DNA of 64,000 nucleotides, taken from assembly GCF_003261175.1 (NCBI RefSeq), contig NZ_QLNP01000105.1:1-64000 (forward strand). The letters run 5' to 3'. Under the pieces are notes generated by a model. That model saw nothing but the letters and a program-made list of their open reading frames with translations. It searched no databases and was not told the origin of the DNA. The stretch's first letter is position 1. Every line of letters starts with the position of its first letter. This document shows positions 53,698-61,321 of the stretch, in pieces. A program made the translations under genes and the position numbers. The stretch is from Arthrobacter globiformis (lineage in GTDB: Bacteria; Actinomycetota; Actinomycetes; Actinomycetales; Micrococcaceae).

Positions 53698-54543
53698 CTA
53701 GAAGGCTACGGTCACGTCACCGTTGGGCCATTCCTTCTGGATGAAGGCCTTGACCTCGGCGGAGTGGAGCAGCTCGTCCAGCTTCTTGATGCGCGGATCG
53801 TCCTTGGACTCCGAGCGCCAGGCCAGGAAGTTGGCGTACGGGTTGTTCTCGGTGGATTCCACGGCCAGGGCTTCAGTGGTGCTGAGCCCGGCCTTGAGGA
53901 TGAAGTTGCCGTTGATCAGTGCCAGGTCCACGGAGGGATCCTTCAGGTCGTTGATCAGCAGTTCCGGCTGGTTCTCGGAGAACTTCAGCTTCTTCGGGTT
54001 CTGGGCATCAGTCAGGGCGATGACGGAGGTGTCATCCTTGATGTCCTTGACCAGGCCGGCCTTTTCCAGCACCCGGAGCGCCCGGACCTGGTTGGAGGGA
54101 TCGTTGGTGATGGCGATCTTGGCGCCGTCCTTGATCTCGCTGATGTTCTTGACCTTCTCGGAGAAGGCGGCGTACGGCTCGATGTGGACGCCGGCGCCGT
54201 GGCCAAAGTCGTAGCCCTTGGTCTTGACCTGGTCCTCGAACCACGGCAGGTGCTGGTAGTAGTTGGCATCCAGCGAGCCGTCGCTCAGCGCCGTGTTGGG
54301 CGTCTGATAGTCCTCGATCTCCTTGATATCCAGCTTGAGGCCGGCCTTCGGGGCGAGGTCCTGGTTCAGGAACTCAAGGATCTTGGCCTGCGGAACGGGG
54401 CTGGCACCGACGGTGAGGGTAACGGGCTTGGCCGGGTCAAGAGCCTGGCTCGACTCGGCGCTGGGGGCGGAGGAACCGCCGCACCCGGTCAGTGCCAGGG
54501 CCGCGGCGATGCCGGTGGCGAGGAGGGTGAGTGATTTACGCAT
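53698..54543 (-). CDS. metQ: Methionine-binding lipoprotein MetQ
   Basis: Substrate-binding protein of the MetNIQ importer (NlpA family), 281 residues. Lipoprotein signal peptide MRKSLTLLATGIAAALALTG ending in the lipobox LTGC with Cys at about 21. NlpA-family regions: VTLTVGASPVPQAKILEFLNQDLAP, the segment LKLDIKEIEDYQTPNTALSDGSLDANYYQHLPW, and FNASF-like ALINGNFILKAGLS. AAAGGA lies 8 bases before the ATG. It is 97 bases behind metI, so the operon order is metN-metI-metQ. Confidence 0.92.
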   Translation of the reverse strand: MRKSLTLLATGIAAALALTGCGGSSAPSAESSQALDPAKPVTLTVGASPVPQAKILEFLNQDLAPKAGLKLDIKEIEDYQTPNTALSDGSLDANYYQHLPWFEDQVKTKGYDFGHGAGVHIEPYAAFSEKVKNISEIKDGAKIAITNDPSNQVRALRVLEKAGLVKDIKDDTSVIALTDAQNPKKLKFSENQPELLINDLKDPSVDLALINGNFILKAGLSTTEALAVESTENNPYANFLAWRSESKDDPRIKKLDELLHSAEVKAFIQKEWPNGDVTVAF

Positions 54544-54640
54544 GGGATGCGTTCCTTTCGAAATAACCTGGATCCCGACGGCGGCGCCGGGGAGATCCGA
54601 TTCAGGTGCAGTGAGCGGCTACTCGCTGCCGTGAAGACTT

Positions 54641-55312
54641 TTAGCGGTGGTCCAGGCTGCGGGAGATCCATTCGCCCGTGAGCTGGATGAGCTGGACGAG
54701 GACAATGATCAGCACGATGGTGACGATCATGACCGTGACGTCGAAGCGCTGGAATCCGTAGTTGTAGGCGAGCTTGCCCAGTCCGCCGCCGCCGACGAGG
54801 CCGGCCATGGCGCTGTAGCCCACCAGGGTCACAACAGTGGTGGTTGCGGCTGCAACGAGCGCGGGCAGGGATTCGGGCAGCATCACCTTGCTGATGACCT
54901 GCATCCGGGTGGAGCCCATCACCTGGGCAGCGTCGATCTTGCCGTGGTGGACGTCGCGGAGACAGGCCTCCACGAGGCGGGCGAAGAACGGAATGGTTCC
55001 GATGGAGAGCGAAACGGAGGCAGCCACCGGCCCGAGGCTGGTCCCCACGAGGAGCCGGGCGAGCGGGATCAGGGCCACCATCAGGATCGCAAAGGGGATG
55101 GACCGGGTGATGTTCACGACGATGTCGCTGACGATCCGGTTGACTACCGGCATGGGCCGCAGCCCGCCGGGGACGGTGACGTGCAGGAAGACGCCGAGCG
55201 GCAGTCCGATCAGCACAGTGAAGAAGGCAGAGATTCCCACCATCTGGAGGGTCTCGACGATGGCCTCCGGCAGTGCCTTGGCCAGGACAGGGTTGCTGAA
55301 GATCTCGTTCAC
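54641..55312 (-). CDS. metI: Methionine ABC transporter permease MetI
   Basis: 223 residues with about five membrane helices. FARLVEACLRDVHHGKIDAAQVMGSTRMQVI at about 121-151 is the coupling EAA-type loop of the MetI family (usual consensus E-x-A-x-x-G-x-S). GTG start at 55312 overlaps the metN stop (GTGA), so the ATPase and permease are translationally coupled. Confidence 0.92.
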   Translation of the reverse strand: MNEIFSNPVLAKALPEAIVETLQMVGISAFFTVLIGLPLGVFLHVTVPGGLRPMPVVNRIVSDIVVNITRSIPFAILMVALIPLARLLVGTSLGPVAASVSLSIGTIPFFARLVEACLRDVHHGKIDAAQVMGSTRMQVISKVMLPESLPALVAAATTTVVTLVGYSAMAGLVGGGGLGKLAYNYGFQRFDVTVMIVTIVLIIVLVQLIQLTGEWISRSLDHR

Positions 55313-56379
55313 TTGGAGTCTCCCGTCTCGGCGGCGAAGTCAGTGTCCGCCGGGGCGAATTCAGCCAGTTCCGCCTCGTCGGCGACTGAACCTGCCAGCT
55401 TGGCGCTGATGCCACGGCTGCGGAGGTAGCCCAGGACGGCGTCGCGGTCGGCGTCGTCGCCCAGCTGGACCCGCAGGTGGCCGAACTGCTGGCCGCCGAG
55501 GGTTTCGACGCTGCCGGCAAGAACGTTCAGGTCAATGTCAAAATGCCGTGCCACCCCCGTGAGCACGGGCTCCTTGGCGCCGTCGCCGGAGAAAAGGATT
55601 TCCAGTACCGGCCCGGCCTGAAGGGCACCCTTGATGGGCTCCGACGCCGGCAGGGGCAGAAGTGCCCGCGCCAGCTTGCTGTCCAGGTCCGAGGCGACCT
55701 CGGCGAGCGGACCTGACTCGATGACCCGCCCCTTGGACAGCAGGGACACGGACCCGCAGACGCGCTTCACCACATGCATCTCGTGGGTGATGATGAGCAC
55801 CGTGAGCTGCAGGCGGCGGGTCAGGTCCTGGATCAGGTCCAGGATTTCATCGGTGGTGGCGGGATCCAGCGCGGACGTGGGCTCGTCGCACAGCAGGACG
55901 TCCGGGTCCGATGCCAGGGCGCGGGCGATGCCAACGCGCTGGCGCTGTCCGCCGGAAAGCTGGGAGGGGTAGGCATTCTCGAAGCCTTCGAGGCCCACAA
56001 GCTTCAGCAGCTCGGCGACCTTGGCCCGGATCTTGTCCTTGGGCGCCTTGACCAGTTCCATGGGATGGGCCACGTTTCCGGCGGCCGTCCGCGAATCCAT
56101 GAGGTTTGCGTGCTGGAAGACCATACCGATGCGGCGGCGGGCGGCACGGATTTCCGAGTCCCTGACAGAGCTCAGTTCAGTACCGTCAATGTTGACCGAC
56201 CCCGACGTCGGGCGGTCCAGCAGTGTCAGGCAACGCACCAGGGTGGACTTGCCCGCTCCGGAATGGCCGATGATGCCGTGGATGGAGCCTTTGGGGACAG
56301 AAAGCGATACCCCGTCGAGGGCCACCACTTCCTTTTTCCCCTGACGGTAGACCTTGCGCAGGTCGGTGACTGTGATCAT
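55309..56379 (-). CDS. metN: Methionine ABC transporter ATPase MetN
   Basis: 356 residues. ATPase domain: Walker A GHSGAGKSTLVRCLTLL, Q-loop FQHANLMDSRTAAGNV, signature LSGGQRQRVGIARALA, Walker [21 protein letters not shown] and the His in IITHEMHVV. The C-terminal NIL domain (about 265-345, LEILFSGDGAKEPVLTGVARHFDIDLNVLAGSVETLGGQQFGHL) binds methionine and inhibits transport when the pool is full, as in E. coli MetN. It heads the operon. GAGG precedes the ATG. Confidence 0.95.
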   Translation of the reverse strand: MITVTDLRKVYRQGKKEVVALDGVSLSVPKGSIHGIIGHSGAGKSTLVRCLTLLDRPTSGSVNIDGTELSSVRDSEIRAARRRIGMVFQHANLMDSRTAAGNVAHPMELVKAPKDKIRAKVAELLKLVGLEGFENAYPSQLSGGQRQRVGIARALASDPDVLLCDEPTSALDPATTDEILDLIQDLTRRLQLTVLIITHEMHVVKRVCGSVSLLSKGRVIESGPLAEVASDLDSKLARALLPLPASEPIKGALQAGPVLEILFSGDGAKEPVLTGVARHFDIDLNVLAGSVETLGGQQFGHLRVQLGDDADRDAVLGYLRSRGISAKLAGSVADEAELAEFAPADTDFAAETGDSK

Positions 56380-56675
56380 TTATCCTCAGGAGGTAGGACT
56401 TGGGCAGGGCATAGCACAAGCACGGTTCTGAACTAAATTATGTCAGCGCGGGGAAACGCCAGCCACTTCCGAACATTGTTCGGCCGTGCCCGATTCAGCC
56501 GCACTACTGACTGCTCATCTTGCCTGCAGGCCGCGTGAATGGCGGCCCCCAAGGGACTTCCTGAATCAGGATGACGGCGGGATGACCGCCAGGGCTTTTA
56601 CCCGGTGCTGTGATCTTCGTCCCAGCGGCTTTCGTTCTGTTCCTGGCATGCTTCTTGGCTTATCGCCGCCTGGAT
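56380..56675 (-). promoter_or_regulatory. Spacer and promoter region of metNIQ
   Basis: 296 bases between the exonuclease stop and metN. CATAAT on the minus strand (56437-56442) is a plausible -10 element, giving a leader of about 50 bases with the metN ribosome site. A 15-base palindrome lies further upstream. No SAM riboswitch is recognised in it. A short plus-strand hydrophobic reading at 56610 is not accepted as a gene. Confidence 0.4.
56469..56483. promoter_or_regulatory. Perfect palindrome upstream of metN
   Basis: CCGAACATTGTTCGG: seven-base arms around a single T. It lies about 30 bases upstream of the candidate -10 and so touches the -35 region of metNIQ. It does not match the McbR box known for methionine genes in corynebacteria. 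The binding factor is unknown. Confidence 0.45.
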
Positions 56676-57386
56676 TTAGAAGCCGCCGCGGCTGGCGTCC
56701 TCCGGCGGCAGCACGGGCCAGTCACCCTCGATAACAGCGGCGGGCTTGGTCTTGCGGAGGTACTGCTGGAAGTCAGCGGCCTGGCTGACCGCCCAGTCCA
56801 CTTGAAGCTGGTGCAGCTGGCCGGCCGGCATGCTCAGCTTGGGGAACTTGCCGGCCATGGCATCGAGCATGCGCAGCGTGGCCAGGGCGTCCGCGGCAGA
56901 TGTGTGGGCGTTTTCCAGCTCCACGCCATACTCCTCGCACAAGGCCGTCAGCGTCCTCTTGCCCTTGCGGTACCGGTCCACCTGCTTGTTCATGATGTAG
57001 GGGTCCAGGACGGGGAACCGGCTCAGCTGCGGCACGCCATAGCGGGCCGACTCGGCGGCCAGGACGGTGAAGTCGTAGCTGGCGTTGAACGCGATCACCG
57101 GAACGCCGTCGTCGAAGAGCCCCTGGAGCACGGCAGCGACTTCTTTGGTGACCTCGGCCGCAGGCCGGCCGTTGCTGCGGGCGTGTTCGGTGGTGATCCC
57201 GTGGATGTCGCTGGCCTCCGCCGGAATCTCAACCCCCGGGTCGGCAAGCCACTCATGCTCGCGAATCACGTTGCCGGAGTTGTCCACCACGGTGACAGAA
57301 GCCGTCACGATCCGGGCGGCACGGGAGTTGCGGCCCGTGGTTTCGAGGTCGAACGCGGCCCGGGGGAGAGTGTTCCAAGTGCTCAT
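56676..57386 (-). CDS. DnaQ-like 3'-5' exonuclease (DEDDh)
   Basis: 236 residues. Exonuclease motifs: ExoI FDLETTGRNS at about residue 12, ExoII FNASYDFTVLAAE at about 99 and ExoIIIe HTSAADALATLRML at about 160, whose His places it in the DEDDh group. No polymerase or helicase domain is joined, so it may proofread, trim RNA or take part in repair. Residues 190-236 are family-variable. TAATTT six bases before the ATG suggests a leaderless transcript. It is divergent from the ATL gene. Confidence 0.9.
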   Translation of the reverse strand: MSTWNTLPRAAFDLETTGRNSRAARIVTASVTVVDNSGNVIREHEWLADPGVEIPAEASDIHGITTEHARSNGRPAAEVTKEVAAVLQGLFDDGVPVIAFNASYDFTVLAAESARYGVPQLSRFPVLDPYIMNKQVDRYRKGKRTLTALCEEYGVELENAHTSAADALATLRMLDAMAGKFPKLSMPAGQLHQLQVDWAVSQAADFQQYLRKTKPAAVIEGDWPVLPPEDASRGGF

Positions 57387-57398
57387 GGCTCCAAATTA
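57387..57398 (-). promoter_or_regulatory. Leaderless-type -10 element of the exonuclease gene
   Basis: Minus-strand TAATTT (57393-57398), six bases (GGAGCC), then ATG 57386. The GGAG could look like a ribosome site but is only two bases from the ATG. Confidence 0.5.
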
Positions 57399-57518
57399 CC
57401 CGGAGCCACCGACAGTGAAGGTCCTTGCCCCGCGCGTGTCCGGCATGGTGTGCGAAGACACGCTGTGGGAAGGCGCACACGGCGCCTGTCGTGACAGCCG
57501 ATGGTGCGTGCCGGCCGA

Positions 57519-57530
57519 TAGTCTGAAGGC
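57519..57530 (+). promoter_or_regulatory. Leaderless-type -10 element of the ATL-adnA-adnB operon
   Basis: TAGTCT (57519-57524), six bases, then ATG 57531, the same hexamer as at the ferritin-like gene. It would drive the three-gene repair operon. Confidence 0.5.
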
Positions 57531-57947
57531 ATGCGCGCGGAGTACGTGGAGGCGGTTTTGGCGGTGGTTGACCTCATCCCGGCCGGTTCGGCGGTGGCTT
57601 ACGGCGACGTCGCTGAGCTTCTTGGCGCCGGAGGGCCCCGGCAGGTGGGGTCCGTGCTGAGCCACTACGGCAGCGGAGTCCCCTGGTGGCGGGTGCTGCG
57701 GGCCAGCGGACTGGCCCCGGATGGCCATGAGTCCGAGGCCCTCACCCACTACCTGCAGGAGGGCACACCCCTGCGCGGGGACTACCGCGGGTTTGCCAAG
57801 AGGGGTGAAGGACGGTGGCGGGTGGATCTTACCGCGGCGCGGTGGGCGCCGTCCGACGCCGATTTTGACGCCCTTGACGTGATCGCCGAGCGGCTGGAGG
57901 CGTTGCTGCGAAAATTGTCGGTCCCGGATGATGGAATGTCCGTGTGA
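57531..57947 (+). CDS. Alkyltransferase-like (ATL) DNA-repair protein
   Basis: 138 residues of the MGMT DNA-binding domain: VLAVVDLIPAGSAVAYGDVAELLGAGGPRQVGSVLSHYGSGVPWWRVLRASGL. The active-site PCHRV of a true methyltransferase is replaced by PWWRV with no Cys, the hallmark of ATL proteins, which bind O6-alkylguanine and hand it to nucleotide excision repair. The C-terminal 50 residues (RGFAKRGEGRWRVDL) are basic and then acidic. Its stop overlaps adnA (GTGTGA), coupling it to the helicase-nuclease pair. Corresponds to Rv3204. Confidence 0.9.
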   Translation: MRAEYVEAVLAVVDLIPAGSAVAYGDVAELLGAGGPRQVGSVLSHYGSGVPWWRVLRASGLAPDGHESEALTHYLQEGTPLRGDYRGFAKRGEGRWRVDLTAARWAPSDADFDALDVIAERLEALLRKLSVPDDGMSV

Positions 57948-60900
57948 CCGTAGCACTCGACCAAACCTCCGCCGATCAGGCTTCCGCACTCACTTCGGAG
58001 CGGGACCACGGGGATTCTTTCTCCGCCGCCCCGTTTCGCCCTACGGGTCTTCGTTTGCTGCCCCCTCGCCAGGTGCACTCCCGGGTTCCGGTCCTCACAG
58101 CGGACCAGCAGGCCGCCGTCGAAGTGCCCCGGGGAGCTGGCCCCGTACTGGTCCCAGGAGCGCCCGGCACCGGCAAATCCACCGTGCTCATCGAAGCGGC
58201 AATCCGCCGGGTGGAGTCGGAAGGGGTCGACCCGGAGCGCATCCTCATACTCGCCCCCGGACGCCTTGCGGCCGACACCCTGCGGGACCGGTTTACTGCA
58301 AGGCTGAACAGGAGCCTGAGCACCACCCCGGCCCGCACCTGGGCGGCGTATGCCTTTGACCTCATCCGCCGTGCCAAGGCAGAAGGGCTCCTGCCGCTGT
58401 CAAAGGCGCCGCGGCTCCTGTCAGGCCCCGAGCAGGACCTCATCATCAAGGAACTGCTGGAGGGTCATGCCCTGCCGGGCCTCGGGCTGCCCTGGCCCGA
58501 TGACCTCGCGGCCGCCCTGCCTACGCGCGGGTTCCGGCATGAGGTCCGCCAGCTCTTCGACCGGATCACAGAGACGGGCCGGACCGCCGAGGACCTCGTT
58601 GACCTGGGCCACGCCTGCGGACGGCCGGACTGGATCGCCGCTGCGGCACTGTATGCCGAGTACCGCGATGTCCTCGACCTCCGCATGCCGGAGGCGTTCG
58701 ATCCCGCCGGCATCATCACCGCAGCCCGCCAACTCTTTCAGGATTTCCCGGACTTCCTGGCGGCCGAACGCGACCGTCTCCAGCTGATTCTTGTGGACGA
58801 CATCCAGGAGGCCAATCCAGCCGTCTTCGAACTCCTGGCCGATGTGGCCGCCGGCAAGGATGTCTACGTGACGTCCGCACCGGACACTGTGGTGCAGGGA
58901 TTCCGCGGAGCGCGGCCGGACCTCGTGGCCGAGCTCCCGGGCCTGCTCGGCGGCGAGGAACGGACAACCGCTGAGAAGCCGCTGTCCCGTGCCCACCGCC
59001 ATCAGCCGGCCGTCGCCCGGGCCTGGCTCGGGGTGGCGGACCGGATTTCCCTCCGGGCCGGCGGCCAGCTCGCCCGCCGTCTGGACCCGGTTGGCTCCGA
59101 CCCTGCGGATATTGCCGGGGAACGCGCTGACGCCACCCCGCCGGCAGGCGGCACCGTGGAAGCCCATCTGCTGCCCTCGGCTGTGCATGAGCAGCGGTAC
59201 GTGGCCCAAAGAATTCTCGAGGCGCACCTCCGGGACGGGCGGTCGTTCGAGGACATTGCCGTCATTGTCCGGAACGGCGGCCAACTGAGCCAGCTACAGC
59301 GCTACCTCTCCGGCCAGGGCATTCCGGTGCGGATTCCGGTGGCTGAATCCGCCGTGCGCGACGAAGTGGCCGTCCGTCCGCTGCTCGACGCCTACGCGGT
59401 GGCCCTGGATCCGGAAGTCCTCACGCCCGAATCCGCTGTGTCGTTGCTTACTTCCCGCATTGGAGGGGCCACGTCCCTCGAACTGCGCCGGCTTCGCCAG
59501 TCGCTGCGGCGGGAGGAGCTGCTCGGCGGCGGCGGCCGCTCCAGCGATGCCCTGCTCGTGGAGGCGCTCCTTGAACCCGGCGCGCTCGGTGCACTCGGCA
59601 TCGAGGGCCGCTCGGCCCGCAGGGTCGCCCGGATGGTCCAGGCCGGGCGGAAGGCCGTTGCCGAACCCGGGTCCAACGCCGAAACAGTGCTGTGGGCACT
59701 CTGGCACTCCACCGGCCTCGCGGCGGCATGGACGTCCGCTGCACTTGCAGGCGGGCTGGTGGGAGCCCGGGCGGACCGGGACCTGGACGCCATGATGGCT
59801 CTGTTCCACACGGCCGAGCGCTACGTGGACCAGATGCCCGGATCCGGCCCCGAACAGTTCCTCGAATACCTGCTCAACCAGGAACTGCCCATGGACACCC
59901 TGGCCGCGCGTGCCCAGGTTGACGACGCCGTCGAGCTCATGACGCCTGCCAGTGCCGCCGGCCGGGAATGGCCCTTCGTCATCGTTGCCGGCCTGCAGGA
60001 AGGTGTCTGGCCCAATACCCGACTCCGCGGCGAGCTCCTTGGCAGCACACTGTTCGCGGACGCCGTCGAACATGGCGTGGAGTATGCGCTCCAGCTCGGC
60101 CCGCTGAGCCGGCTGCGGGAGATCCGCTACGACGAACTCCGCAGCTTTTCGACGGCGGTATCCCGGGCCAGGGACGTGCTGCTGTGCACCGCCGTGTCGT
60201 CGGAAGATGAGCAGCCGTCCTCCTTTCTGGACTACGTCGCGCCGCTGCTGCCGGACCAGGAGGGGCGCGGCTACACCCCGGTGGAACGGCCCCTGACGCT
60301 GCGTGCGCTCGTGGCCGAACTCCGCCAGTACGCCCAGCTGGACGGCCGGCTGGCCGCAGAGGCGGACGAGGCCGTGCGTGTCCTGGCCCGGCTAGCCACG
60401 GCGGAGCCGCCAGTTCCCGGAGCCCATCCGGACTCCTGGTGGGGGCTGCCCCCGCTGACGTCCGTGGACCGTGTTGTGCCTCCTGGCGGCACCGTCTACG
60501 TTTCGCCGTCCAAGGTTGAGTCGGTGCAGAAGTCGCCGCTGGACTGGTTCGTCCAGGCCGCCGGAGGCGAGGCGGCCACGGACTTCGCCCGCAGCCTCGG
60601 CACCCTGGTGCACGCCATCGCCCAGGACCTCCCCGATGCCAGCGGAGCCGAATACCTTGCCGAACTCGTCCAGCGTTGGCCGGCCCTGGGCATGAAAGAC
60701 AACTGGGAAGGCAAGCTGGACTTCCGCCGAGCGGAAGCCATGGTCCGGAAACTGGCGCAGTACATCCTCGTCATGCGCAGCGAGGGCCGGCGGCTGGCCG
60801 GCGTCGAGCAGGACTTCGAGGTGAGCCTGCCCGAGCCAGGGGCTGTTCCCCGCGGCGATGTTCCCACCGATGCAGGCCCTCGGTCAGCCGTCCTGCGCGG

Positions 60901-61321
60901 ACAGGTGGACCGGCTGGAGATCGACGGCGAAGGGCGGCTGGTGATCGTCGACCTCAAGACGGGCAAACGGCAGCCGGGCAAGGCCGAACTGGGCCGGCAC
61001 CCGCAGCTGGGCGCCTACCAGGCGGCCGTTCTGGCTGGCGGCTTTGGCGCCACCGCGGCATCCGAGGCCGAACCGAAGCCCGGCGGCGCCGTGCTGGCCC
61101 AGCTGGGCACCACCACCAAGAGCCCGGGTATCCAGCACCAGGATCCGCTGGACCCGGCGGATAACTGGGCGATGGAAATGGTGAACGACGCAGCCGCGGT
61201 GATGTCCGGCCACGAATTTGAGGCAAGGCACGATCCCGCCAAGGCCGGCTTCGGCGGCCACGGCTGCCGGTTGCCGGAGGTATGTCCGCTGTGTGCGCGG
61301 GGAAAGCAGGTTACCGAATGA
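57944..61321 (+). CDS. adnA: AdnA-like helicase-nuclease subunit
   Basis: 1125 residues. The N-terminal half is a UvrD-type motor with Walker A PGAPGTGKSTVLIEAA at about 69, but Walker B reads VDDIQEANPAVFELL in place of DExQD and the following motif III is poorly kept, so the motor is probably weakened, as in mycobacterial AdnA. The C-terminal RecB-like nuclease has LVIVDLKTGKRQPGKAEL and QLGAYQAAV at about 1000-1030. It ends with CRLPEVCPLC, a Cys pattern of Fe-S nuclease domains. With AdnB it resects double-strand breaks. GTG start overlaps the ATL stop. Confidence 0.88.
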   Translation: MTVALDQTSADQASALTSERDHGDSFSAAPFRPTGLRLLPPRQVHSRVPVLTADQQAAVEVPRGAGPVLVPGAPGTGKSTVLIEAAIRRVESEGVDPERILILAPGRLAADTLRDRFTARLNRSLSTTPARTWAAYAFDLIRRAKAEGLLPLSKAPRLLSGPEQDLIIKELLEGHALPGLGLPWPDDLAAALPTRGFRHEVRQLFDRITETGRTAEDLVDLGHACGRPDWIAAAALYAEYRDVLDLRMPEAFDPAGIITAARQLFQDFPDFLAAERDRLQLILVDDIQEANPAVFELLADVAAGKDVYVTSAPDTVVQGFRGARPDLVAELPGLLGGEERTTAEKPLSRAHRHQPAVARAWLGVADRISLRAGGQLARRLDPVGSDPADIAGERADATPPAGGTVEAHLLPSAVHEQRYVAQRILEAHLRDGRSFEDIAVIVRNGGQLSQLQRYLSGQGIPVRIPVAESAVRDEVAVRPLLDAYAVALDPEVLTPESAVSLLTSRIGGATSLELRRLRQSLRREELLGGGGRSSDALLVEALLEPGALGALGIEGRSARRVARMVQAGRKAVAEPGSNAETVLWALWHSTGLAAAWTSAALAGGLVGARADRDLDAMMALFHTAERYVDQMPGSGPEQFLEYLLNQELPMDTLAARAQVDDAVELMTPASAAGREWPFVIVAGLQEGVWPNTRLRGELLGSTLFADAVEHGVEYALQLGPLSRLREIRYDELRSFSTAVSRARDVLLCTAVSSEDEQPSSFLDYVAPLLPDQEGRGYTPVERPLTLRALVAELRQYAQLDGRLAAEADEAVRVLARLATAEPPVPGAHPDSWWGLPPLTSVDRVVPPGGTVYVSPSKVESVQKSPLDWFVQAAGGEAATDFARSLGTLVHAIAQDLPDASGAEYLAELVQRWPALGMKDNWEGKLDFRRAEAMVRKLAQYILVMRSEGRRLAGVEQDFEVSLPEPGAVPRGDVPTDAGPRSAVLRGQVDRLEIDGEGRLVIVDLKTGKRQPGKAELGRHPQLGAYQAAVLAGGFGATAASEAEPKPGGAVLAQLGTTTKSPGIQHQDPLDPADNWAMEMVNDAAAVMSGHEFEARHDPAKAGFGGHGCRLPEVCPLCARGKQVTE

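Noticed and set aside
56469-56483. LexA (SOS) box upstream of metN
   Set aside because: The GAAC and GTTC halves are 3 bases apart where the actinobacterial SOS box needs 4, and the next gene is a transporter.
56610-56700. Small hydrophobic protein (IFVPAAFVLFLACFLAYRR) on the plus strand before the exonuclease gene's end
   Set aside because: It runs without stop into antisense of the exonuclease, has no ribosome site and no conserved feature. Probably chance.
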